Below, in pieces: positions 9,777 through 20,746 of a stretch of 64,000 bases of DNA (the stretch's first letter is position 1; each line of letters begins with the position of its first letter). The position numbers and the translations under genes are program-made. The notes under the pieces were generated by a model. It was not told the DNA's origin. It saw only the letters and a list, made by a program, of their open reading frames with translations, and searched no databases. The stretch comes from Dryomyza anilis (lineage: Eukaryota > Arthropoda > Insecta > Diptera > Dryomyzidae): contig OX638131.1 in assembly GCA_951804985.1 (NCBI GenBank), positions 1,178,001 to 1,242,000 of the forward strand. Reading direction: 5' to 3'.

Positions 9777-11594
9777 CTGTTAAATTGGATATAATTACAG
9801 CTTCAGATATTTCGAAACACAATATTGTCTAAATTGAGTATTGAGTTTTGGACTTGAGTTTTGGACTTGACCTCTTTTTGCACTGAATCCTGCAATTACT
9901 TTCACATGTGCCCAAAAAGGGATTTTCACCGTACGACAAATCTTACCCTAGAACTAAGAATTAAAAATTGTTGTTTCGGTAATTACAAAAAGTAATTAAA
10001 ATAAAAACAAATTATTATTGTCCTAATGAGCCGCTAATTAGCTTTAAGCTCTTCGTCACCATCGCTGCTCCCGTAAGCGTCGCAATTATAACGAAACTCG
10101 CTCTTGAGTGGCTGCAATGTTGGCTTCAAAGTGAGTGCATTATAAGCCTTTTTGGGTCACAAGTGCAGCACAACAGCATCCAATTATGCTATTTACTCCT
10201 GGGGAGGCTGAGCGCCTAATGAAGTGCTTTTCGTTATTTTTTTTTAACAACAATTTTCACCCTGGACCCATTCTTAAGGAGCTCCCCTCGTGCAACTCTT
10301 TTGGTGCCTCAGCCTTGGTTTGGCTTCATAATTTTCTCAAGTAATATGAAAAGTGAAAAATTGCTGTACCTTGCGGAGCACAGGTTGGCGGAGAAACTTA
10401 AGCTTGATTGATGGCGTTCTCATAACTCATATTTGTTTTTGTTTTAATGCGAGCTGCCACAGCTGCTGCTGCCTACCACCGATCAGTGACATTTTTAAAA
10501 AACAATTTCAAAACTAGCGGAGAGTAAAAGGGGCGTAAAGCGGTTCAAAACGAAGCTAAATTCCGGAAGTTTAAAGGGTTCTTCGTAGCAGCAGCTGTTG
10601 CTGCAAATTTTACGGCATCATTAGTCACACGAGAAACCTCTGCAGCGCTGTGGGTGGCGGCCATGGTGACATTAGGTTGAGGTGACCAGGCGAGGAATAA
10701 AAAATAAAAACTTTGAATTAAAAACTTTACAAATTACTACATACAAAATACTAATAAAAAAATAAAATATTTAATTTAAAATATTTTTCAAAGTATTAGA
10801 TTTTTGTATCAAAAGTAGGTATGTACAAAATTTAAAATAATTTTATATTCTCTTTTTTAAATGTATTAACCTGGCAACTCTAAATCTAATTTCTGGCTTC
10901 CACTTTCAGAGGTTTCGCCTTAAACGAATCTCCCACCTAATGCGAAAACAACCCAGTTTAATAACCAGCAACAGAACCTGTGTTGCCATATTTTTTATTT
11001 TTTTTATTAAAAGCTCGCTGTGGCCTCACATCAATAACGATGCAAATTCTGCAGCCACAGTGCAAGTGCTGCTCGTGAATTAAGTCCTTGTTACTCTCAA
11101 GGATGGCATAAGTGCAGCCGTACACGAGACTCGGTCTCGGTCTGGCATGAGTTGCACATGCCTTAGCAAGAGGACTCCTCGGGAGGACTCGAGTCGCTCT
11201 TCAGCATGCAAATAAAGCACTGAAGGCCCATCGTACCGATGCCGACTATGACGTTTGAGCATATTCGAAGGCACTTCTGCCACGTCCTGTCATGTTATGT
11301 TTTGTCTGACTGTATTGTGTAGAATGATATGACTGATGTCTCAATGAGATTCCAATAAATGGCATCGAACTAATATTGTATTTGGCATAATTCAGTAAAA
11401 GACATAGCATGTTTGTTTAAGCTGTGTTTGAGATGAGTGAGTTGTATTTCTGACAAGTTTTATAGATGTAGATAATGAGAATTTTCCAATAAGTAATATC
11501 AAATATTTCAATTTCAAAGGAGAGTGAATTTGTGAATATACCGGAGACATTTTTAAGAAATATTTCCTACATAGTTCCAGTAAAGACATAGATA
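9777..11594. other. Unassigned DNA
   Basis: Mixed composition, with somewhat GC-richer parts at 10020-10680 and 11030-11290. Short frames on both strands carry no recognisable domain. A duplicated TTGAGTTTTGGACTTGA lies near 9840. Confidence 0.4.
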
Positions 11595-11866
11595 AATGGA
11601 AAGGTTTTTGTAATTTCAAGGATTTTTTTGTAGTTCAGATAGATAACAAAAAATTTGTATATTTGTAGAGATTAAGCATTTTTATGTTATTATGCTATTG
11701 CTTGTTATACCAGTGTTGCGTTTAAGTAATCTGGCAACACTGGTATAACAAGCAATAGCATAACAACATAAAAATGCTTAATCTCTACAAATATCAAAAT
11801 TTTTTGTTATTTATCTGAACTACAAAATTAATGAAAAATCCTTGAAATTAAAAAAACCTTTCCATT
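11595..11866. repeat. Long hairpin: 125/133-bp arms, 14-nt loop
   Basis: The left arm 11595-11719 (AATGGAAAGGTTTTT ... CCAGTGTTGC) pairs with the right arm 11734-11866. Only about five substitutions and one 8-9-base indel break the pairing, so the arms are roughly 95% complementary. The loop is 11720-11733. No target duplication was found. It could be a fold-back element or a hairpin-RNA locus. Confidence 0.85.
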
Positions 11867-12225
11867 ATTTCGAAATATTTTTATATTTTAAAATATTCTC
11901 AGAAATGTTTTCTATCAAAAAATATAACAAAAGTCCATATTATTGAAGACGGAAGTTACAAAAACGGAAGACGGCTGTTACAAAACGGAATTGCATGTGC
12001 AGGTTCCTATGGAAAGTCCAAAAAATCAACGAATTTTGCATATAAATATTTTTTTAATTATTGGAAAAATAACTGAGAAAGTGTGCATTGTTTGTAAATT
12101 TATGCTTTTTTTCTAAAATGTATACTTTTTTCATAATAAATCACAGACAAATTTCGGAAGGAACAATTTTCTTAAAAAAATATTTTATATCAGACATGAG
12201 TAATAATCATTACTACGAAATAAAA
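11867..12225. other. AT-rich spacer
   Basis: No gene or clear element. A short imperfect duplication AAACGGAAGACGG/AAAACGG lies near 11960. Confidence 0.4.
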
Positions 12226-12623
12226 TGTGATGTAAATGACACGCAAGACAATTTAGCGCAATAAGCAATGTGTTACTAAGAGATAGAAGATCAGTGAAAC
12301 ATTAGAAACATATAAGTGCGAAAGAGATGCCAATAGCATGCGTCATTCACGAAACGAGTAAAAGGTTCTCGAAACATGTCGAACTGATGCATGCAGCATA
12401 TAAGGGCGCCGCATCTGAGGCACTGCACTTCAGTAGTAATTGGAAAATGGTCGAGTACGTCTCGTGTGGGAATAATGTCAAGTTAAATAGTGGACATGCA
12501 GCAATTGATAGAATTTGTTATTGGTAAAGTGGTTTATTAAAGTGAATTAATAAAGTTAATTGTTATAATTTTAACCAAACATAAGAGTGTTTTTATTTTG
12601 TATACATACGAACTCGTAGAACA
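12226..12623 (+). mobile_element. Solo LTR of an LTR retrotransposon
   Basis: TGTG start and AACA end. Inside lie a TATA element (ATATAAG, about 12399), an arthropod initiator TCAGT with A at 12432, about 33 bases downstream, and AATAAA at about 12549. This is a U3-R-U5 layout. A diverged reverse copy lies at 5222-5689. The flanking bases TAAAA and GTTTT do not match, so the target duplication is decayed or the ends are off by a few bases. Bel/Pao or Gypsy class cannot be decided without internal sequence. Confidence 0.65.
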
Positions 12624-13224
12624 GTTTTTCGTAGACTGAATATAATTTATAAAAAATTTATAAAAAAATTAATTACTTCTTCCAAACAATATAAATTTGT
12701 CCAATTAATTTGTCATTGCATCTATCATGCTAAAAATTATATTATAATCACTGCAAAAACCTACAACCACAAAAGTTTCTTGTTTCATCTGATTGATGAC
12801 ATGCAAAAGATCAACATACACTTGCTTTTATTAGTACCAACACACATTGGGTTGCCTTTAATCTTGCGTTAACCACACAAAGTGTTCCATCGAAACGCAA
12901 AACTCTCATTGAGTTATCAATCATCGTGGCCGACAATAAAAAAAATCATTCTTCCTTTTGTCGTTACATAAGCAAAATAATCAATTATCGGCGCTAAAAT
13001 TCAACTGCTGAAGCAGCAAAAACTCATAACGTCACGTCAGAATATTTGATGGATGGGCATTGACAATATCCAGGCTTGACGAACACTTTCAAAGAGGCAA
13101 CATATACAATTGGCCTAAGTAACTATTAACCCTTGTGGGGTGTTCGAACTTTTGAAGTTCTATTTGTTAACTTCAATACAGTGTTCTGGTCTTTTGAGGT
13201 TAACCATTTCAGATGCACGGTAGA
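12624..13224. other. Unassigned DNA
   Basis: No gene, tandem repeat or inverted repeat was recognised. Confidence 0.4.
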
Positions 13225-13609
13225 CAGGGGCGGACTGGGTATATGTGAAAAATCAAGTAACTTTTGGTAGGTCGCCCAATAAAACACAGATACCATATTT
13301 ATTTAGAATACCGATTTATTTTTTAATTATCATTCTGACTGAAGGATAGTCAATTTCTCAGTTTGAAGAAACTATTCCGACTGATACTGGGTCATTTTGT
13401 ATATCTGATAGGTAAAAGTAAATAAAAAAAAGGTCGCTGGTTCTATGTAAAAGTCCGATTTAACTTACGATTGTTCGATATATTGTAAACATCGTTGGAA
13501 ATGATCATTTAAAAAATTGTCGAATATCGAAATATATTAATGTGGGCCACTTTAGTACTTTGGGCCGATTAAAAACGAAAAGCTCGTTGGAATTCGCTAT
13601 CCGCCTCTG
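13225..13609. mobile_element. 385-bp hAT-like MITE
   Basis: The left end CAGGGGCGGA (13225-13234) and the right end complement of CAGAGGCGGA (13600-13609) match at 9 of 10 bases. The adjacent 8-mers are ACGGTAGA and TTGGTAGA, 6 of 8 identical, fitting an aged 8-bp hAT duplication. CAGRGG-type ends are usual for hAT. No transposase frame is present. Confidence 0.55.
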
Positions 13610-14715
13610 TTGGTAGATATGATTTATCGGTTTATTCATCACGCAGACCTTATTGCGAATGCAAATAAAAACTACAATTGATTTTTGCTAGAATTTTCCA
13701 CACGAAGGTGTTGATCTGCACTGAACTGAAAGATGCCATTGACGTGGCAGAGTATTTAAGAAGAAGACATCTGAACTGACTGACTGCATGAGTGCTTTAC
13801 AAATGGACTCAGTGGAAGTAGAAGCAGTGGAAGAGGAACTTAAGTATGTTGCCGTGGATGTTGCTGTAAACATGTTCACCAACTTGTTAGCCGCTTTTGG
13901 CTCGTTTGGTGTCTGACGTAGACAACACAACACAACAACTTCATAAATATTGCATGAAGCTGCAACATGCGAACTACAACAATAGCACCATGACATCTTT
14001 ATATTAATGACAAGGAAGCGATTGTCTCCGCCGTACAAACGGAAACAACAAGCAGCAGATGTGAAAGATGAAGAAGCAGACGAAGAAGTCAACCTGTGAT
14101 TTACAGGTGTTGTTCACCTCGTACGCAATACATTTTTAAATTACACTAAAACAGCAACAACTAACAGTAACAATGTGTGCTGGTGAAAAATGAAGACAAC
14201 AAAACAGGACAACAATAGTTGCTGCTGCCGCTGTTGCTGCTCATGCTGAGCACTTCCGGTGTCAGTGTTGCCAACCATGTCTGCGCGTCACTCATGTGTG
14301 AATTAATAATGTTGAGTGTGTGAGGTTTTTTTTTTTTGTTTCAGTTTTACTTTTATTTTATTTTGCTCCACTGTGCATTTGTCAGTGGATGCATATGTTG
14401 GCATAAAGTTGAAGAAATACTAGTGGCGCAACTACGTTGTTTGGAGGGATTTTTTCTGTTTTTTTCGACTAGGTGGTCGGAAGTAACTGATACGCTTGAC
14501 AGCGTACAAATTGAAGCTGCTAATGTTTTACATGCCACAAGAGTATTGCGCATCCTGCTGATGGCACAGTACGAGGAGTCACTACTACTTAATATGGGGA
14601 GGACGCATTCTAAATTATTTTTTTCGAAAAAAAAATATTTTTTATTTATTTTATTTTTATCTACAAATTCTATTAGTTATAGTAATTTAATTTTTTAAAA
14701 TAAAATATTTCAAAT
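13610..14715. other. Unassigned DNA with CAG/CTG-rich stretch
   Basis: 13780-14260 has more GC and many CAA/CAG/CTG triplets, as in fly regulatory or intronic DNA. The 134-codon minus frame at 13688-14092 is low-complexity (Ser/Thr/Ala-rich) and not recognised. Confidence 0.4.
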
Positions 14716-14719
14716 TTTT

Positions 14720-16710
14720 TTCAAAATTCAATTTTGAACTCAGAATTTAACTTTTTACTCAAAATTTAAATTTCATGTTTCATCACGTTTCTTTATGTTT
14801 CTATCACAAAATAAAATATTTCTCTCCAAATTAATTGCTTAGAATTTGATTTTCACTCCAAATTACATTTTATATTGAGATTAAAATTTTTTACTCAAAA
14901 TTAAATTTTTTACTCAGTAATTTTTTACTCAAAATTCAATTTTATCACTCAAAATAACATTAATTACAACAAATTTAATTTTGTACTTAGAATTTAATTT
15001 TTCATTCAATTCTTTTTTTTTCATAAAAACTAAAAAATTTAATTTTTCACTCGAAACACAAATTTTTACTCAAAATTACTTTTTTTAACCAACCAATTTT
15101 TCACTCAAAATTAAATTTTGTATTCATAATTTAATATTTCACTCAAAATATAATAATTCACTCAAAATTAAATTTAGTACTCAAAATTTAAATGTTCACT
15201 CAAAATTATTTTTTTTTACTCAAAATTATCTTTTTTTTAACTCAAATTTACGAAAATTTACTTTTGTAACACAATTTGTGTATTAAGAATTAAATTTTTT
15301 ACTTATAATTAAATTTTTCAATGAACATTAAATTTCTTATTCAAAATGGACCTTTCACTCAAAAGAAATATTTTCAAATAAAATCTAATTCATTTAAAAT
15401 TTAATTAATTACTAAAAATTATTTTTTTACAAAAATAGAATGCTTCACTCAAAATTAAATTTTTTACTCAAAATTATATTTTTCACTCAAAATATAATAT
15501 TTCACTCAATAATCATTTTTGCAATTAAAATTTTTAATTTTCAATCAAAATGAAATTTTTTACTCAAAAAAAATGTTCACTCAAAATAACTTTTTTCACT
15601 CAAATATAATTTTTCACTCAAAATTACATTTTTTACTCAAAATACATTTCTCTCAACATAATTTTTTCTCTCAAAATAATTCTTTCACTCAAAATTCAAT
15701 TTTTCACTTAATTTTTTTTATTTTTTCACTCCTTATTAAATTGTTTAAATAAAATTTTATTTTTTCACTCAAAAGTTAATTCTACACTCAAAATTAAATT
15801 TTTCACTCAAAATTAAATATTTCACTCAAAAGTAAATTTTACACTCAAAATTAAATTTTTCACTCAATATTAAATTTTTCACTCAAAATTAAACTTTTCA
15901 CTCAAAATTAAAAATAAACTTTTCACTCAAAATAACTTTTTTCACTCATATATAATTTTTCACTCAAAATTACATTTTTTACTCAAAATACATTTCTCTC
16001 AACATAATTTTTTCGCTCAAAATAATTGTTTCACTCAAAATTTAATTTTTCACTCAATTTTTTTATTTTTTCACTCCTTATTAAATTGTTTTAATAAAAT
16101 TTAATTTTTTCACTCAAAAGTTAATTTTACACTCAAAATTAAATTTTTCACTCAAAATTAAATATTTCACTCAAAAGTAAATTTTACACTCAAAATTAAA
16201 TTTTTCACTCAATATTAAATTTTTCACTCAAAATTAAAATTTTCACTCAAAATTAAAATTTTCACTCAAAATTAAATTTTTCACCCAAAGTTATGTTTGT
16301 AACACGAAATAAAAAGTTTCACTCAATATTAATTTGTGTTCTAAGAATTAAATTTGTTCACTCAAAATTCAATTTTATCACTCAAAATCAAATTTTCTTA
16401 GAATTTAATTTTTCATTCATATTTAAAATTTTCGGTCAAAATTAATTTGTGCACTCAAAATTTAATTTTTCACTCGAAATAGAAATGTTTTCTAAAAATT
16501 AATTATTGTACTAAAAATTAAATTTTTTTACTCAATTTTTTTTTACTCAGAATTTAGTTTTTCACTAAAATATAATTTTGCTCTCAAAATTTAAATTGTG
16601 TACTCAAAATAATTTTCACTAAAAAAAAAAATGTTTCCACAAAATTAAAATTTTCACTCAAAATTTAATTTTTCACTCAAAATTAAAATTTTCACTAAAA
16701 ATTAGTTCCT
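14720..16710 (+). repeat. 19-bp AT-rich minisatellite (TTTTTCACTCAAAATTAAA)
   Basis: About 100 degenerate units of the ACTCAAAATT motif are scattered through 2 kb, densest at 15580-16290. Within it, 15581-15926 is repeated almost exactly at 15927-16272. This gives a 346-bp higher-order unit that includes idiosyncratic variants such as CTCCTTATTAAATTG and CTCTCAACAT. The array therefore expanded recently by block duplication on top of older units. Confidence 0.85.
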
Positions 16711-16715
16711 GGTAA

Positions 16716-18945
16716 AAAATTAACTTTTTAGCAGGTAAAATTATCTAATTCAAATATAGAAACTTTGCAATATTAAAATGTGTATTTCAAATAGAAAATA
16801 AAACAAATATTTATAGCATTTCCAAACTTTTATTCGCTGTTTTTCCAGAAGATTTGTCTCATTCTTTACTTTGTCAAACAATATTTGCGCCACACACTGC
16901 CTTCGCATGTAAACGATTTATAAATGTCATCAGTGTGTTCACTGGCGCCCTGTGTATTTTAAAATATGCGCCAACTTTAATCAAGAAGTCAAATAAATAA
17001 TTCGATTTCAGCCGACGAGTCAGTCGGTCTTTTGTGCCAAGTTGTGAAGTTGTAAAATATTTGCAATAAATTTCAATACAATTTAATCAATTCTTTGCAT
17101 CGACATCAATTTCACACGATGTTGACATTTCCATTAATGCAGCGCAGTCCTCTATACCACATATACATTATTCTTCAGTCCCTTGGCAGTCGTTCTTCAA
17201 TGCCCACCTCAATCCTGGGCGTGGGGGCGGAGGCTTCACAGAAGCAGTTTCGAATTTATTAAAAGGCAGCAAATTGCAAAAAGGGGCTGGCAACGGTCGC
17301 CACAGGCTGCTACATGTCACTGCGTCGAATTTCATTGCATACTTAAGGGCGTCCAATGCAAGAAAATCAGAAATCCTCCTCGCATGGTGACGTTCGCCGG
17401 CTGCTTGTTTGACAAGGCAAGTCGAAATTTGATGCGCACTGTTTTAAACAGCACAGAGCACCCTCTGATTATTGTGTCGCCTTTTGTTATTGTGGTAAAA
17501 ACGATTTTCGTGTTTTACGCAAGCATTTAGCACAATGCGACCGGGGCCGGGGCTCTGTCCAAGGACGAGGGCGGCTCCTTAAGGGTGAGTTTCGTGTGGC
17601 ACTTGCACTAAATTGCAACTGTTGCTGTGCTGCGGTGCTTTGAAATGGAAAATCCTCGTTGCCAGAGGGATTAGGAACCCCGATGAGTTGCACTGCTGTG
17701 GCTGCGCGCTAAATGACCCTCACATAATTTTCTGTTACTTTTTGATGTAGGTAGTTCTAAGGGAATCACACGAATTTAGACTGTTCAAATGCAATATTTA
17801 AGAATCAAATTAGACGTAAGACACATGAATAACATGCATTATTGCAATTTCTGTTTAAATTGATGAAATAGGAAAGATTGGGGGTTGAAAACCAGAGCCC
17901 TATAAGACTTATCATCCATCGTGAAGTTATATTGAAAACATGTTATAATTAAGAAAATATAGCAACCTTAGTAATCCCAGTCAACCCGCATACACGATTC
18001 TAATGACATGATTAGTTCGGTCCAAACACAGTGCATTCATCAGATAGAAGTACCAGCGACAGACAAATAAAGTCTTGATTGATGGATGGATGGGTCGTTG
18101 ACTGTCTGCGATTGAGTGCGACGATTGTTGGGATAAAAATTATGCAGCGACAATAAAGACAAAATACAATTTGTGCTCTTCATCGGGGGGATTAAGTTGG
18201 TGGTGAGTTACATGAAAACAAAAGGGTGCCGCAGTTAAAAAGGGGTGGATTTAATGAATATCATTGTGATGCATAAATGCTTTAAGGGGCAGAGATTAAA
18301 ATAATGGCACGTTTTTATTTCTTTTAGGTCAGCAAGACATATTTTACATTGTTAAATATTCACAACTTTTTTTAATAGAATCGGGGGAAATATCAGCGTT
18401 TGAAAAGTTTAGAAGATGTTATTGTGAAAATTTAAAAAAAAATAAATATTTAAGATTTTGCGATTTCTCCATAATGTATATTTCAATTAAAAATACACAA
18501 AATATGCAAAATATTTATGTGAAAAAGTTAGGCTGGTTTGTTTAATAAAATGGTTGATATCTCTGATTTGATGCGATATATCGAAAAACGGTTAACGGAA
18601 TTAAAAAAGGGTAGAATACTTCCAATTCAAAACTCTATTCACCCGAAAAAGGCGTATGATCCAAACTTATTTTGACGTGACAAAATATCAGATCAAAATA
18701 TACTGAAATTTCTTATTGCTCAAAGTGTTTCACATACATCATAGATAGAATTTTATAAATAAGTTTATTTTGTATTGAAAATCCTTCAATCATAAAAAAT
18801 AAAAACAATATTAAAAAAAATAATAAATTTGGATACGATCGAAAGTTAAAAAAAGTCGAAATAATTAATTTTTCCCTAGTATTCATCAATACACAATAAA
18901 AATAATTTCATTGTCTGTGGTTAAAATAAGGGACCGAAAAAAACC
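16716..18945. other. Unassigned DNA
   Basis: A GC-richer island at 17160-17720 has short frames on both strands and no recognisable domain. The rest is AT-rich. A GATTGATGGATGGATGG patch is near 18080. Confidence 0.4.
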
Positions 18946-18949
18946 TTAA

Positions 18950-19960
18950 TCGGAAATGTTTCCATTTTAGGAACCGGAACCAAACCGTTTAAAAAAAATT
19001 GTGAAGCCGGAATCGGAAACCATATATTGTTTGGAACCGGAACTGGAACTGCTGTTATAAAAATCTTTGAACCAGAACCGGAACCGATATTTCAGTCTCT
19101 GTCAGAGACCCAAAGGAACTAAAATCGGTACCGTTTCGATTTTTGGAATCGGAAACGGAACCGTTATTAAAAATGTGTGGAACCAGAATCGGAACCCATA
19201 TTATTTTTCGTTTGGAACCGGATTCGGAACTGCTATTTTAAAAATTTTGAAACCAGAACCGAAATCAATATCGAAACGGCAAGCGGTTTAGTTTCGGAAC
19301 CCATAAATTTTATTTGGTTGGAACATAAGTCGAAATCAGAATTGCTGTTTAAAAATCTTGGAACCAGAACCGGAACTGATATGTTAGTCTCCGTCAGAAA
19401 CCGAAAATAACCGGAATCGGAACCGTTTCAATTCTTGGAATAGGAATCGGAACCGTTTAAAAAAATATGTGGAGCCGGAATAGAAACCGGAAACGGAACC
19501 GTTATTAAAAATGTGTGGAACAAGAATCGGAGCCCATATAATTTTTCGGTTGGAACCGGAATCGGAACGGCTATTTTAAAAATTTTGGAACCAGAACCGA
19601 AATCGATATCGAAACGGGAACCATTTTAGTTTTTGGAACCAGAACCGGAAACAGTTAATAAAAAATATGTGGAACCGGACCCGGATTCGGAAATAAAGTG
19701 TTATTGGTTGGAATTGAAATCAGAATTGGAATTAATGTAAAAGTCAAGGAATCGGAACCGGAACCGATATTTTAGTCTCTGTCAGGGATCGAAAAGAACC
19801 GGATTTGGAACCGTTTCAATTTTTTCAACCAGAATTGGAACCGTTATTAAAAAATATGTTGAACCGGAATCGGAACACATATAATTTTTGGTTGAAACCA
19901 GCATCGGAACCGGAATCGCTATTTTAAAAATCTTGGAACCAGAACCAGACCAATATTCCA
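18950..19960 (+). repeat. GGAACC/GGAATC array with ~340-bp higher-order unit
   Basis: Degenerate hexamer-like GGAACCGGAATC units are interspersed with conserved spacers. A block beginning CCGTTATTAAAAA recurs at 19161, 19499 and 19841 (steps 338 and 342), followed each time by CATAT and TTTTCG/TTTTGG segments. A TCTCTGTCAG block recurs near 19094, 19385 and 19770. Short Arg/Asn/Glu-rich frames here are artefacts of the repeat. Confidence 0.8.
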
Positions 19961-20169
19961 AAGGGTTAAGATTTGTTTTTTACTATTTCGAAGTTTTTTT
20001 TACTATTTCTAAATACAACTTAAATCTTCAAAAGATTAAAAACTCTAAACAAATTTTAGTTATGAAATTTTACAGATCCGTTCCGTTAGTTCCAAAAAGT
20101 AAATGCACAGTACAGCTCCTTAACATTACCTACATCAACAGCAAATGTTTAACAGTACGTTAAACTCAC

Positions 20170-20289
20170 CGCTGCGTAGTGTGGTGATGGGGAGACTTCC
20201 CTGGGCAAGCACCCGCCAGTCGCAAATATCCTTAAATAACGGGAAATACAAAATAAAATAATCCCGCCACAAAGCGACAAATGTTTCAT
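20170..20289 (-). CDS. Candidate first coding exon with signal peptide
   Basis: On the minus strand an ATG (20289-20287) in good fly context (ATCACCATG) opens exactly 40 codons. They end at 20170, directly before GTGAGT (20169-20164), a strong splice donor in phase 0. The peptide starts MKH, then has a hydrophobic stretch (LSLCGGIILFCI), then GGCLPREVSPSPHY, which suits a signal peptide and start of a secreted or membrane protein. The exon is too short to be found by length filters. No family is recognised. Support is sequence logic only; the next exon would lie at lower coordinates and was not found. GC content and codon use are higher than the surrounding AT-rich DNA. Confidence 0.35.
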
Positions 20290-20580
20290 GGTGATTTTAA
20301 CAAACCAAATTACAACACAAATTTTTTAATCAATAATAAAACAAAATTTAATCTAATTAAAATAATAAATCTTTTTAGTATTAAGAAAAAACAAAAATAT
20401 CAAATTAATAATCAAAAACCCATTCTCACCTTTGTCCAAACATGGTGAAAATACACAAAACTGTTGCACACACAGGCGACAAAACTACATTGAAAACTCA
20501 GCATGAGGAAAACGATAGAGTGCCATTGCCACATCCAGCTCTTTAACTGTCAAACCAGAGCTGCGCACAAACTCAACACT
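20290..20580 (-). other. Candidate 5' UTR with 77-bp intron
   Basis: Upstream of the candidate exon, minus strand: donor CAAAG|GTGAGAATG with GT at 20429-20428, and a T-rich acceptor (TTTATTATTTTAATTAG) ending at 20353, giving a 77-base intron, typical of flies. The upstream exon would run from 20430 to a possible TCAGTG initiator with A at 20580. No DPE fits that start. All is prediction. Confidence 0.3.
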
Positions 20581-20713
20581 GATAGGCGACAAAAAACTCA
20601 CCCCCAACTTCAACTCCACCACTTCTTACACAACACAGCAATCAACTCAACACGATGGCGCTCCATGGTCGCTGTCTCGCATATAACAGCGTATCCTGCG
20701 CGCTCGGGCAGCT

Positions 20714-20746
20714 AGTCTTCGTATTACTCTCGGAACGTGCGGTCGA
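20714..20746 (+). promoter_or_regulatory. Candidate Inr/DPE core promoter
   Basis: An AGTC initiator with A at 20714 (upstream CT departs from consensus) is followed at exactly +28 by GGTCGA, a perfect RGWYV downstream promoter element. G occurs at the favoured +24. No TATA box at -30. Following GC-richer sequence would be the 5' leader. The +28 spacing is what makes this more than a chance word match. Confidence 0.35.

Noticed and set aside
8484..9822. Three long open frames (over 400 codons) on both strands
   Set aside because: They are made entirely of the 7- and 8-bp tandem arrays; the same length is open on both strands and no start or family context exists.
13688..14092. 134-codon minus frame as a next exon of the 20.2-kb gene
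   Set aside because: Low-complexity Ser/Thr-rich content and no clear acceptor in phase; cannot be linked.
14720..16710. CRISPR-like array
   Set aside because: No unique spacers of constant length; the DNA is eukaryotic and the units are a degenerate minisatellite.
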